Assembly: GCA_050873765.1 (NCBI GenBank)
Contig: JBNMJK010000035.1
Location: 1-27,962, forward strand
Direction of reading: 5' to 3'
DNA length: 27,962 bases
Source of the DNA: Sodaliphilus sp050873765
GTDB lineage: Bacteria > Bacteroidota > Bacteroidia > Bacteroidales > Muribaculaceae
Part shown: one piece after another, positions 17,301-23,171 of the stretch
How the letters are laid out: each line of letters opens with the position of its first letter
Position numbering within the stretch: position 1 is the stretch's first letter
Position numbers and translations under genes: made by a program
Notes under the pieces: model-generated
Seen by the model: the letters and a program-made list of their open reading frames with translations, nothing else
The model's database searches: none
What the model was told of the DNA's origin: nothing

Positions 17301-17457
17301 GGCCGACGTGGCTGTGGATAAGGCGGTGGCATCGCGTGTGTATTACAACATGAGCGGTGTCCTCTTCTCTGAAAAACCGGCCGACGCTGGTATCTATGTG
17401 GAGCAAACCATCTACACCGATGGCTCTGCATCGGCTAAAAAAGTGCTGGTGAAGTGA
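11341..17457 (+). CDS. Giant secreted GLUG-repeat protein, second paralogue
   Basis: A protein of 2038 residues with the same domain order as the gene at 3610-9741. It has a signal peptide (1-22, ending AFAQ), a Lys/Arg/Ala-rich segment to about 110, and a beta-rich region to about 370. Three GLUG modules start at residues 373, 876 and 1325 (FEGEGTAENPYLLKTPQDL, FSGEGTAENPWIIRTKKDL, LEGEGTEAVPYLIGSVADW). Ig-like linkers lie at about 789-874, 1238-1322 and 1910-1985. The tail (1986-2038) has YYNMSGV, GIYVEQT and AKKVLVK. Many rungs carry Cys-x-Asn (NCYNAG, RCFNVG), mostly in modules 2 and 3. A 20-base identical stretch at 12466-12485 and 13975-13994 encodes the EGTAEN signature of two modules. 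The sequence has diverged strongly from its paralogue, so the duplication is not recent or selection is diversifying. Likely a cell-surface adhesin or binding protein; the ligand is unknown. Confidence 0.93.
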   Translation: MSKKLLFLLCMACVTYASYAFAQEAPAKSAEVTFTSGPLALTPPSERATTLTLDRSKTFKAGTVAKAEQSVRPWRAPRKAAGATIASLVGKKTLMPKRTSGLLPAYEVTVTKTAADSVTISPFMFTDIALKAKVDETTGELTFPVQTVAEIDGNTVQLCKFDPRTGVYSPTEGVKATIADGGIFIEDAFGFFVTAGPSKGSYLTNSLVKYAVVVTPNTSIENKKVTYGGDGSMTTANRTVTSESTGGYVYQVSGNKARVLHLPAASLGYTDLLLTLNADGTVSIDPQTLYTVNTYGDVNCYSFTETADANGSIKVSAQVLSPLSATYSSGKISWNKWLQAAYGTYKVIMAMYDGTSITTTANLTFPAKPALNFEGEGTAENPYLLKTPQDLATLSYLAVNDASVRSAASTKVNDVTYRGVFAGKHFKLAADIDMASTKDAFTPIGNTSYVFDGVLDGDGHTISNFSIENYAYDYCGLFAEIGVNAEVKNLKMDGAYVSSLGYNVGALAGRSFGKIDQVTLTNPRILATEGYNVGAVAGRSYGPVSNVTVDKAYVRSLGYSGAVVGAEYGSIINAHATGTVYGTGKQVFVGGIAGLVSKVSASDPDASIDGCSFSGSVYGTNSEVAVGGLVGTFGNGSITNSASSATVMGLAASACYVGGLAGSLYHSTVNNCYSTGYVSNPNTPHCGGLVGKSSEYNTSSGGSVITNSYASGMLVTGSTSSTRGLVGTPTYITIGAGCYYDAQIAGLEADNAKSTADLTSGTAPEGFSADVWTAETGVYPTLKSLPADFKAASSAALTLAATDNVNQVKNNFTYSTAHDVVWNGVKNNQYTTDGGYAYKLKDGVGELTWEQHTDTVFVSKGNVRKYVILNIAPMPFSGEGTAENPWIIRTKKDLQDLSHISNAATINFEGKYLKQVADIDCEGDTIVPICKDPYAKFTFLGTYDGGGYTIDNMVVSSVAFYDASSSTPGNVNPRSDDSYNYAGLFANVGEKGVVKNVNIGKNCLMSGFTYGGAVAGSNAGLIENCANYGTVKVYFSEAGGIVGDLKAKGIVRQCFNGGNVYAGYTYAGGIAGKSTSGTIENCQNAGEVAATFLNPYQAEGKQYGAGGIVGSAVSGTKMVNVLNSGKVYSYKQAGGIAGSMTGTAAIPTKITNGVNYGVVESSAEASTGGALVGVNTLGTFENALYDKQIQKVGAVGLANSAGTSGLTSAALASAKVALPDEVWTKADGKYPTLTFAKDFALAQLHANAVVKFAEGNCAAYMAAPAQLCNTAAVNWSVKQGTHFSVADEQLNVTVPAEGASSDVLVAKAGDYVRELPLTTLNSKILEGEGTEAVPYLIGSVADWKKVSDFMVNTGFDFAEAYFKLTANLDFAGESFSPIARGGGIFQGNFDGDGHSVNNVTVNATEKTDANYGLFGIVGAEGCVHDLIVGKDCQFNAYTSVGAVAGSLYGSIYNTNNYAQVTATGTISAGGIAGTAYEGSQIKRCANHGKVAAKTTNAGGIFGASAPSSCVAVDSCYNYGEVTATTQYAGGVAGNASVYATHCANYGKVTAVTNYAGGIIGDALLPSGVSYSHNEGEVTAKAYAAGVVALNVAHNNQTPFVIDSCYNAGAVQATSTTGYAAGVAGNMMAGTRISNCYNAHEINSVGSYVGGVVSKLVSTASVHSAITDCHNDVPVTGNMHVGGIVGNATVTGNDSTYVARCYNLGAITSTNASNAFVGGVAGSLKAFTEDCYNAGDVKGSGKNVGGIAGYNGSQSKEMHRCFNVGDVTGGSTDVGGIAGAGRFKIYDSYNFGTVTGKDNVGGILAQPYTGQAASFAATVTNCYNAGKIVSGGSNVSTIAAAYPGGRLYYSVVNAYADTTVNALTAYDLSSEFGKPIGKSTREMFTQDGISDEFELQPACYPSLKGFAENPYNNFFVASVLLADGDTFEYVTKPITIGAIDGVEWSVSDNLGIYNGQVYAKAAGPATITKTAGRFSRTYDIVVAEATGVADVAVDKAVASRVYYNMSGVLFSEKPADAGIYVEQTIYTDGSASAKKVLVK

Positions 17458-17502
17458 TGCAAATGAAGAATTTTATCTGAAGCACTGATATACTAAATAC
17501 GC

Positions 17503-17546
17503 GAGGGGGCGTGCCAATCATCAAGTGGCACGCCCCCTCTTTATTA
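17503..17546 (+). terminator. Terminator of the second GLUG gene, possibly shared
   Basis: A perfect 14-base-pair stem (GAGGGGGCGTGCCA at 17503-17516 with its complement at 17526-17539) has a 9-base loop and is followed by TTTATTA. It lies between convergent genes and may also end the PepSY operon from the other side, though the minus-strand tail has no strong T run. Confidence 0.88.
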
Positions 17547-17582
17547 TAAAGTTGTGGCAATGTGTGTGTAGGTCAGTTGTGG

Positions 17583-18272
17583 CTATGAAAAGTGCTTCTT
17601 GAAGTAGAGGTAATAGCCTGTGAGCGGCAGCGTTCCGCCTATCACGCTCACTGCGAAGGTGATGATTTTGGTGACCACGCCGCCCCAGCTTCCCACATGA
17701 ATGGCATGGAACAGGCGCATGGTTTCACCGCGTGGAATCAGATGCAGCCCAAACGCTACGCCGGTGACGGCAAGCACCAAGAGCCACAGCACCACCCAGT
17801 AGCCGAGCGATGTGTGCAGGTCGAACCAGAGCTTGCGGCTGCCTTTCTTCGTGGCCACCACAAACCGCTGCCGCCACTGGTTGCGATTCCTGGGCCACAC
17901 GATCCATACGCCCGACACGAGTATGACGATGAAAAATACGGTGGTGTAGGTGACGATGTATTTGCCCACTTTTCCGGCAAACAGCGACTTGTGCAGCCGT
18001 GCCGTGTAGGTGAAGAAGTCGGGCTTGTCGGTCATACCCGCCTTTTTCATGTCGCTCACTTTCTTTTGAAACGCCTTCACACTGTCGGGGCTCATCTCTG
18101 CTGACGGCTTCTGGTGCTGCGCCGCGTGGGCTATCACCTTGGGCATTCCGAGGGCGGTGCGTATTTCGTCTTTAAACACGAGTGTGGCGCCTGAAAAGCA
18201 TATCACCGATATGAGAATGCCCAGAGGCAGCGACAGCCACAGGTGAATGTGATAGATTAATTTTCTGTTCAT
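17583..18272 (-). CDS. PepSY-associated membrane protein
   Basis: A membrane protein of 229 residues with about four helices (near 8-33, 103-124, 157-178 and 200-222) and a large loop between the first two. It begins with NRKLIYHIHLWLSLPLGI and has later His motifs (ARLHKSLF, FDLHTSLGYW, LFHAIHVGSWGG). These conserved histidines and the layout are typical of PepSY-TM proteins that follow TonB receptors in iron and heme uptake loci, where some act as inner-membrane reductases or transport helpers. At 229 residues it is shorter than the classic 350-500-residue versions, but it has a complete start and end. It is the last gene of the operon, 115 bases after the receptor stop, in a gap with dyad symmetry (GTGTC, GACAC, GCCCG). 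Exact biochemical role unknown. Confidence 0.88.
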   Translation of the reverse strand: MNRKLIYHIHLWLSLPLGILISVICFSGATLVFKDEIRTALGMPKVIAHAAQHQKPSAEMSPDSVKAFQKKVSDMKKAGMTDKPDFFTYTARLHKSLFAGKVGKYIVTYTTVFFIVILVSGVWIVWPRNRNQWRQRFVVATKKGSRKLWFDLHTSLGYWVVLWLLVLAVTGVAFGLHLIPRGETMRLFHAIHVGSWGGVVTKIITFAVSVIGGTLPLTGYYLYFKKHFS

Positions 18273-18387
18273 GTGTGTATGATGAATTGTGGTTATTAAT
18301 GTGCCGTGTCACGGACACTGCGGGCAAATAGCCGCAATGCCCGTGATGTGCAGACACTATAAAAAAACGTTTGTTTTTGGGTTCGCT

Positions 18388-20460
18388 TTATCCTTTGAAG
18401 TTGATTTTCAATCCCACCACAAACATTCTGCCTGGTGAGTAGAGCGCATGGCGAATGTTGTCGTGGTCGATGCGGGTGTCCTTCTTATTGAAGATGTTTT
18501 CCACGCCCACGCTTGGCATCACGTTGAACCACTTGCACACGTTGAAGGTGTGTGTGGTGTTGATGCCCCACACGCCAAAGCCTGGCGCGTCTTCGTAGTC
18601 GGGGTAGAGAGTTTTGCTCTGCATGCGGCCATTCAGGTTCACATTGAGAGTGTATTTGTTCCAAGTCTGATTATAGTTCAGCGCAAGGGTGCCTGTGTGG
18701 CGGATAGAGCGCTCAAGGTCTTTCCATTGGTCGCCCGTCTTGGTGCGCGCATAAGTGTAGGCATAGCTACCCATCACCGAGAAGCCGTCGAACACGTTCA
18801 CGCTGGCGTTCACCTGAATACCCTTCACTGAGCCCTTGTCGCTGTTCACATAGCGGCTATAGGATTTGAGTTTGGCGGCCTGGGCTTCAGTCATTTCGGG
18901 GAATTCCTGTTGCAGCTCGGCGCGTGTGGCATCGTCCACATCGTGCTTCTCCTTGATAATCATGTCGTTGATAAAGTTCATATAACCCATCACCGAGAGG
19001 GTGAAAATGCGGTTGCTGTATTCAGCGTTGAGTGAAACGTAGTGGCTCTTTTCAGCGTTCAAGTCCTTGTTGCCGAAGGTGATCACAGGGCGGCCAGCCA
19101 TCAGCTTGAAGTAGTGGTAATACAGCTCATCGAGCCCTGGAGCGCGGAAGCCTTGTGAGTAGGCGGCGCGCAGGCGGAAGTTGCCGGGCGCATACATCAG
19201 CGAAACCTTTGGCGTGAAATTATTGCCAAACGCCTCATGGCGCGTGTAGCGCACGCCGAGTGTGGCGGAGAGGTTGGATAGCAGCTTCATATCGTGCTGT
19301 GCATAGCCCGCCCAAGTGTAGGCATGGTTATCCACATTGCCAGAGGTGGCCACTAAAAAGTCGTTGCGCCAGTCCACGCCCACCATGGTGGTGGCACCCT
19401 CGTAGAAATTAAACACGCCTTTGAGTTCGCCCTCGTAATATTTCTGGTCCTTGCTCATCACATAGTCGCCAATCTTGTATTTGCCAGAGGCGGCGTCGTA
19501 GATGTTGCCGTATTGGTAAGAGTCCTTGATGAAGTCGAATTGCAGCGAGTGGCGCGAGAATTTATACTTGGCGCCAGCTTCCCATCGCCAGCCCTCGCTG
19601 CGCATATCGTAGGCCGAGCCTCCCTCTTTGCCTTCCACAGGCTCTGGGCGGTTGGTGCGCTTCCAAGAGTAGGAGCCACCGGCATACACAGAGAGCATAT
19701 TACGGAAGTCGTAGGTGAAGCGCTGGTTCACCACGTTGGAGGTGTAACCCACGAAGAGCGGGTCGATGGTTTCTTTCGTTTCGCCCGTCTTGGAGTCGAG
19801 GGTGAGGTTGTTGTTCTGGTAGCTGTCGGCTGCATCGTGGCTGAACGAGGTGTAGGAGCCGAAGCCCTTGGTGAAGATATCTACATTAGCCGACTGCGAC
19901 CACACTCCCTTGCCCGACACGCGGGAATTGGAAGTGACCGAGATAAGCTGGTCGGTAGGCTGGTCGGTGATGATGTTGATTACACCGCCAATGGCGTCGG
20001 AGCCGTAGAGCGACGATGCGGCGCCGTCGAGCACCTCGATGCGCTTGATTTTGCCCATGTTGATGCGGTTGAGGTCCACGTTGCCGGCAATGTCGCCAAT
20101 CAGCTTTTTGCCGTTCACAAGCACGAGCACATATTTGTTGCCCAGTCCGTTGAGGCGGAGATATGAGCCCATCGTGTTGGGTGAAAACGACACTTGTGGC
20201 ATCAGGCGCGATATGGCGTCTTGAAAATCGGTCAAGCCCGTCTCCTTAATCATATTCTTGGAAATCACATGCACGGGGGTGGTGGCGGATTTGAGCAGCT
20301 GCTGGTGGCCGTTGCCCGTCACCACCACAGGATTGAGCTCAAACACGCGGTTGAGTGTGTCGGTGTATTGCGAGGCCGAGGCTTCGGCACTTGCATAAGC
20401 CCCTTGCGCCGACATAAGCATGCAGGCTGAGGCCATGAAAAACCATTTATTCTTAATCAT
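18388..20460 (-). CDS. TonB-dependent outer-membrane receptor, heme/tetrapyrrole type
   Basis: A beta-barrel receptor of 690 residues that imports a bound ligand using TonB energy. A signal peptide (about 1-24) is followed by a plug domain (about 45-155) with VVVTGNGHQQLLK, LRLNGLGNKYVLVLVNGKK, IKRIEVLDGAASSLYGSDAIGGVINIIT. The barrel fills the rest and ends in the expected aromatic-rich final strand (GRMFVVGLKINFKG). A FRAP box (GFRAPGLDELYY, about residues 437-448) is followed by GNKDLNAEKS. That pair occurs in heme and hemoglobin receptors, but also in some cobalamin and siderophore receptors. It lacks the long N-terminal extension of SusC proteins and no SusD is nearby, so it is not a glycan system. 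Its ATG overlaps the end of the CbiK gene by eight bases, so the two are co-translated. The combination suggests porphyrin or corrin uptake. Confidence 0.93.
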   Translation of the reverse strand: MIKNKWFFMASACMLMSAQGAYASAEASASQYTDTLNRVFELNPVVVTGNGHQQLLKSATTPVHVISKNMIKETGLTDFQDAISRLMPQVSFSPNTMGSYLRLNGLGNKYVLVLVNGKKLIGDIAGNVDLNRINMGKIKRIEVLDGAASSLYGSDAIGGVINIITDQPTDQLISVTSNSRVSGKGVWSQSANVDIFTKGFGSYTSFSHDAADSYQNNNLTLDSKTGETKETIDPLFVGYTSNVVNQRFTYDFRNMLSVYAGGSYSWKRTNRPEPVEGKEGGSAYDMRSEGWRWEAGAKYKFSRHSLQFDFIKDSYQYGNIYDAASGKYKIGDYVMSKDQKYYEGELKGVFNFYEGATTMVGVDWRNDFLVATSGNVDNHAYTWAGYAQHDMKLLSNLSATLGVRYTRHEAFGNNFTPKVSLMYAPGNFRLRAAYSQGFRAPGLDELYYHYFKLMAGRPVITFGNKDLNAEKSHYVSLNAEYSNRIFTLSVMGYMNFINDMIIKEKHDVDDATRAELQQEFPEMTEAQAAKLKSYSRYVNSDKGSVKGIQVNASVNVFDGFSVMGSYAYTYARTKTGDQWKDLERSIRHTGTLALNYNQTWNKYTLNVNLNGRMQSKTLYPDYEDAPGFGVWGINTTHTFNVCKWFNVMPSVGVENIFNKKDTRIDHDNIRHALYSPGRMFVVGLKINFKG

Positions 20461-21313
20461 TTCGAGTATTGGATATTAATTGATTGATATTGCTTAAAAT
20501 GAACTGCTGCACCTCTGGCATCTCGCCCAGGCCCTTGCTGATGAAGCGCACATGGTAGCCCGCCTTTTTCAGGGCCTCTCCCCACACGCCTTTAATGTCT
20601 TTCTCGTTGTGGTTTCCGGCAATAAACAGCAGCGGCACCACTACCACATTCTTGCGGCTGTCGCGGGCGAGCATCTTCATCACGCCCTCGATAGTGGGGT
20701 AGCCCTCGATGGTGCCCACGTGCCAATTCTCTCGTCCTTCGAGTTTGGCGATGCAGTTGAGCTGTGAATAGATGGCGTTGGCAGGGCTGTCGCTGCCGTG
20801 CCCCACAATCACCACCTGCTCATCGCTCTTGGCCCCAATGTGGGCGGCAATCAGGTTGAGCATACGGCGGCAGTCGTCAACGGAATAGAGCAATGGGCGC
20901 GCCACGCTTATTTTCTTGAATCGGTCTTTACGGCGATCCACCTCTTTTTTCACGATGTCGGTCATCACGCCGTCGAGCAGCATGGAGGTTTGCACCACGG
21001 CGGTGTCGCAGCCGTCGGCAATCAGCTTGTCGAGCGCCTCGCCAATGGTGAGCTTTTTCACTCCGCGCTTTTCCAGCGCTCTAATCACCTCGCCAGCGGC
21101 ATACGCCTCCACCACTTCACAATGGCTGAAGCGCGCTGTAGCCATACTGTCGATGAGGTCGATAGTGGCTTTCCGGCTTGTGTCGTTACGCGTGCCGTAG
21201 TGCACCATCAGCACACCAGTGGTTTTCTTCTGTGTGGCGCCTTGTGCTTCCGCCACAGTGGCGCACATCAGCGCCATCAATAAGCATAATGCTAATCTAC
21301 TACTAAATTTCAT
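20453..21313 (-). CDS. cbiK: Periplasmic CbiK-type sirohydrochlorin cobaltochelatase
   Basis: A class II chelatase of 286 residues, of the family that inserts Co(II) (or Fe(II) in some members) into sirohydrochlorin. VLMVHYGTRNDTSR opens the fold. The family's metal-site histidines are present as His172 (VGHGSDS) and His235 (AGNHNEKDI), 63 residues apart; His145 and His207 of Salmonella CbiK are 62 apart. Unlike the Salmonella enzyme it starts with a signal peptide (KFSSRLALCLLMALMCATVAEA), so it works in the periplasm, as described for one CbiK form of Desulfovibrio. I chose the ATG at 21313 because a promoter box at 21339-21346 puts the transcript start at about the upstream ATG (21334) and because AAAAAGGGAA precedes 21313. 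First gene of the operon with the TonB receptor and PepSY protein. It may add or remove metal from an imported tetrapyrrole, or carry heme, rather than make cobalamin. Confidence 0.88.
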   Translation of the reverse strand: MKFSSRLALCLLMALMCATVAEAQGATQKKTTGVLMVHYGTRNDTSRKATIDLIDSMATARFSHCEVVEAYAAGEVIRALEKRGVKKLTIGEALDKLIADGCDTAVVQTSMLLDGVMTDIVKKEVDRRKDRFKKISVARPLLYSVDDCRRMLNLIAAHIGAKSDEQVVIVGHGSDSPANAIYSQLNCIAKLEGRENWHVGTIEGYPTIEGVMKMLARDSRKNVVVVPLLFIAGNHNEKDIKGVWGEALKKAGYHVRFISKGLGEMPEVQQFILSNINQLISNTRND

Positions 21314-21338
21314 TTCCCTTTTTATGAATTTCATGGTG

Positions 21339-21369
21339 CAAAATTACGTCTGCCCCGATTTTCAGGCAA
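21339..21369 (-). promoter_or_regulatory. Promoter of the cbiK-receptor-PepSY operon
   Basis: On the minus strand TTG (21369-21367) and TAATTTTG (21346-21339) are separated by 20 bases, a good Bacteroidota -33/-7 pair. The -7 box and flanks (GTAATTTTGCACC) are identical to those before the metallophosphoesterase gene. A Fur or other metal-responsive box was looked for but not recognised. Confidence 0.65.
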
Positions 21370-21428
21370 TACTCAAAAATAATGAAAAGAAAGGCCGGTA
21401 TCCCCATAATTGGTTATGAGGATAGAAA

Positions 21429-21597
21429 GGAAAATTAGAAATTAGAAGTTAGAGGTTAGATAGTAGAGATTGGAAATAGATGGGCATAATGGCCAATCAC
21501 TAACCTCAAACTTCTAACCTCAAACTTCTAACTTCTAACTTCTAACTTCTAATTTCTAATCTCTAATTTCTAATTTCTAATTTCTAATATCTAATTT
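21429..21597. repeat. Heptamer repeat block with inverted left arm
   Basis: From about 21501 to 21597 the plus strand is a run of seven-base units (CTTCTAA, CCTCAAA, TTTCTAA, TCTCTAA, TATCTAA), about fourteen in a row. A shorter purine-rich arm of the opposite sense (AATTAGAAGTTAGAGGTTAG, 21437-21456) lies to its left, so the two could pair imperfectly across a spacer of about 40 bases. The block sits between the cbiK promoter and the upstream gene and runs into that gene's last codons and stop. The word CACTAACCTC (21498-21507) also occurs in the tandem array at 25708-26091, so both belong to one repeat family. Confidence 0.85.
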
Positions 21598-22876
21598 CTT
21601 TTCCCATTAGGTCGTATTTCTTGCCGTCCTTTTTGATGATTATGCGGCCTTGCTCCAGCACTTTCGCTGCCTTGCCACTGGTGGTGGGGACGGTCACGTC
21701 GGTCACGCCTGTTGGCTCGGAGATGATGTATTGCCCGTTGATGAGATATGTGGTGGTAGATTCCTCTAATTCTATATAGGCTGACACTAAAGCGCTCTCT
21801 GTGAGTGTGATTCCTTTAGCGCTGTCGTAAGGAGTGATGAAACCATTATTGATGCAATATTTAATACTTACCACTGGCGATGTCGGATTCTCGCACACCA
21901 CATGCAAGGTGAGAGGGGCACTGTAGGTGCCTGGTTCGGGAGTGAAGTGGAGCTTCATCTTCAGATACTTGTCGGGATAGATGGCAGCTATTTGAGTCTG
22001 ATCGAAGTATGCAAACACGCAGGAGTCGCCCACTTCCAATTTCATGGGAGGAATACTTGGGTTGTCGAATGCCTTCACGCCCACATCGTTGGGCTGCGTG
22101 TTGATCAGCACACCATGGCCTCCGTATGGTGCCCTCACTGTCCATCCCCAGTCTATGATATTTCCATAATTGTCTCTGACGGTAATATCGGAGTTGGTGT
22201 TTTTCTCCATGCGTTTCCAGGTCCACTCGTCGGAGTTACCCCACGGGTGCTTCATGTAGAAGGCAGGGTCGGGGTCCTGTGGCAGTGTTATGGTAAACTT
22301 CGCACCGGTTTTGGTGGCGTAGTCGAAGTTGGTGAGGTCGAGGCGGAGCGTGATGGTGCCAGGTATTTTAGAAGTGAAGTAGATGGATTCGCCATCGTAT
22401 TTGGCCTCAGTAGGCTCTCCGCTTGCTTTAAACTTGCCGCCGAAATTGTCGGTCCATGCGCCGTTGATGGCGAATTTAAATGTGTAATACTCACTCTCCG
22501 GCACATTCTCATACGAGATTTCATACACTTTAGGAGCCACCTCGGTCATGACGTTCTCGGCAGCGTTCGGTACCCAATTCTTGCCATTAAGCCAGGCACC
22601 GGAGCCGTTACCCACCACCACCACGCTGTCCAGGGCAAAGGTGTAGTTGGTGACGCCGCTTCCGGTCACGGCGATGCTTTTGTCGGCAGTGTTGTAGGTG
22701 ACGGTCACATCGCAGGTGTCGGTCACATTGAAAGTGACGTTGTTGTCTTGCGCGTCGCCAATCCATTCCTTGCCGTTCTTCACCACTTTAATTTGGTAGG
22801 CGTCCATAGGGCTGACGGCGGTGAAGGTCTTGTAGTAAGTGCCGTCGCCGTTGTCGGTCATTTTTGTTTTTGCCAT
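21584..22876 (-). CDS. Secreted protein with X25-like carbohydrate-binding module (frameshifted 5' end)
   Basis: The main body of a secreted protein, 430 residues from the first in-frame ATG (MAKTKMTDNGDGTYYKTF). Residues about 1-70 look like a beta-sandwich repeat of the kind found in Bacteroidales starch-binding proteins. About 78-175 (VVVVGNGSGAWLNGKNW, then YTFKFAINGAWTDNFGG) resemble the X25 module of pullulanases. The remaining half is unrecognised beta-rich sequence. The end (VLEQGRIIIKKDGKKYDLMGKEIRY) is a common tail of Bacteroidales secreted proteins. As read, it has no signal peptide. A signal peptide and the missing 40 or so residues lie just upstream in another frame (see 22788-22997). 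A single extra base in an A5-C-A5 tract explains the break, so the intact gene would cover 21584-22997 and encode about 470 residues. The last codons and stop lie inside the heptamer repeat. Confidence 0.75.
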   Translation of the reverse strand: MAKTKMTDNGDGTYYKTFTAVSPMDAYQIKVVKNGKEWIGDAQDNNVTFNVTDTCDVTVTYNTADKSIAVTGSGVTNYTFALDSVVVVGNGSGAWLNGKNWVPNAAENVMTEVAPKVYEISYENVPESEYYTFKFAINGAWTDNFGGKFKASGEPTEAKYDGESIYFTSKIPGTITLRLDLTNFDYATKTGAKFTITLPQDPDPAFYMKHPWGNSDEWTWKRMEKNTNSDITVRDNYGNIIDWGWTVRAPYGGHGVLINTQPNDVGVKAFDNPSIPPMKLEVGDSCVFAYFDQTQIAAIYPDKYLKMKLHFTPEPGTYSAPLTLHVVCENPTSPVVSIKYCINNGFITPYDSAKGITLTESALVSAYIELEESTTTYLINGQYIISEPTGVTDVTVPTTSGKAAKVLEQGRIIIKKDGKKYDLMGKEIRY

Positions 22877-22997
22877 CGGTGCCGCTCCACGAGCTGCCGC
22901 ATAGCTGGCTCACGCCCGCCACGATGTAAACGTCTTCAGCCACAGCCGAAGCGCAGGTTGCTATCATCATAGCAATCATCAGTAAAAAATTTCTCAT
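22788..22997 (-). pseudogene. Detached signal-peptide end of the X25-like gene
   Basis: The frame starts MRNFLLMIAMMIATCASAVAEDVYIVAGVSQLCGSSWSGTDGKNK, a clear signal peptide and the first strands of a secreted beta-sandwich (EDVYIVAG). It then runs out of frame at about 22861-22871. Beyond that point its translation is Arg-rich nonsense, while the other frame continues with sensible protein (KMTDNGDGTYY). Removing one A from either A5 run on the minus strand would rejoin them. Only the part from about 22870 to 22997 is meaningful. It could be a real mutation, a phase-variable tract, or a sequencing or assembly error. Confidence 0.8.
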
Positions 22998-23070
22998 TTT
23001 GCAAATTGTTTTATGATAAAATAAAAAAATACTATTGTAGGGTTTTCCTATAGTTCTTCATATATATAAA

Positions 23071-23157
23071 ATGCGTTAGGAATGATTTCGTGGCTATTGC
23101 CTTCACTCTGTGGGAGGGTGGGCGGTGGCTTGGCGATGAAGCAGATTCCTAACGCAT
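23071..23157 (-). terminator. Long-looped 13-bp inverted repeat after the threonine dehydrogenase gene
   Basis: ATGCGTTAGGAAT (23071-23083) and ATTCCTAACGCAT (23145-23157) pair perfectly over 13 bases. The 61-base loop contains a G-rich run (23112-23128) on the plus strand. Read leftwards the stem is followed by TTTTATATATA, so it may terminate the gene that stops at 23172. The loop is long for a simple terminator. Confidence 0.55.
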
Positions 23158-23171
23158 GTGGTGGATTGTGC

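Noticed and set aside
18388..20460. The receptor as a SusC-type glycan importer
   Set aside because: It has 690 residues rather than about 1000, lacks the N-terminal extension, and no SusD gene adjoins it.
21902..22972. A 356-codon plus-strand frame
   Set aside because: Antisense of the X25-like protein with no recognisable motif. The frameshift on the other strand does not affect it, but it has no sign of being a real gene.
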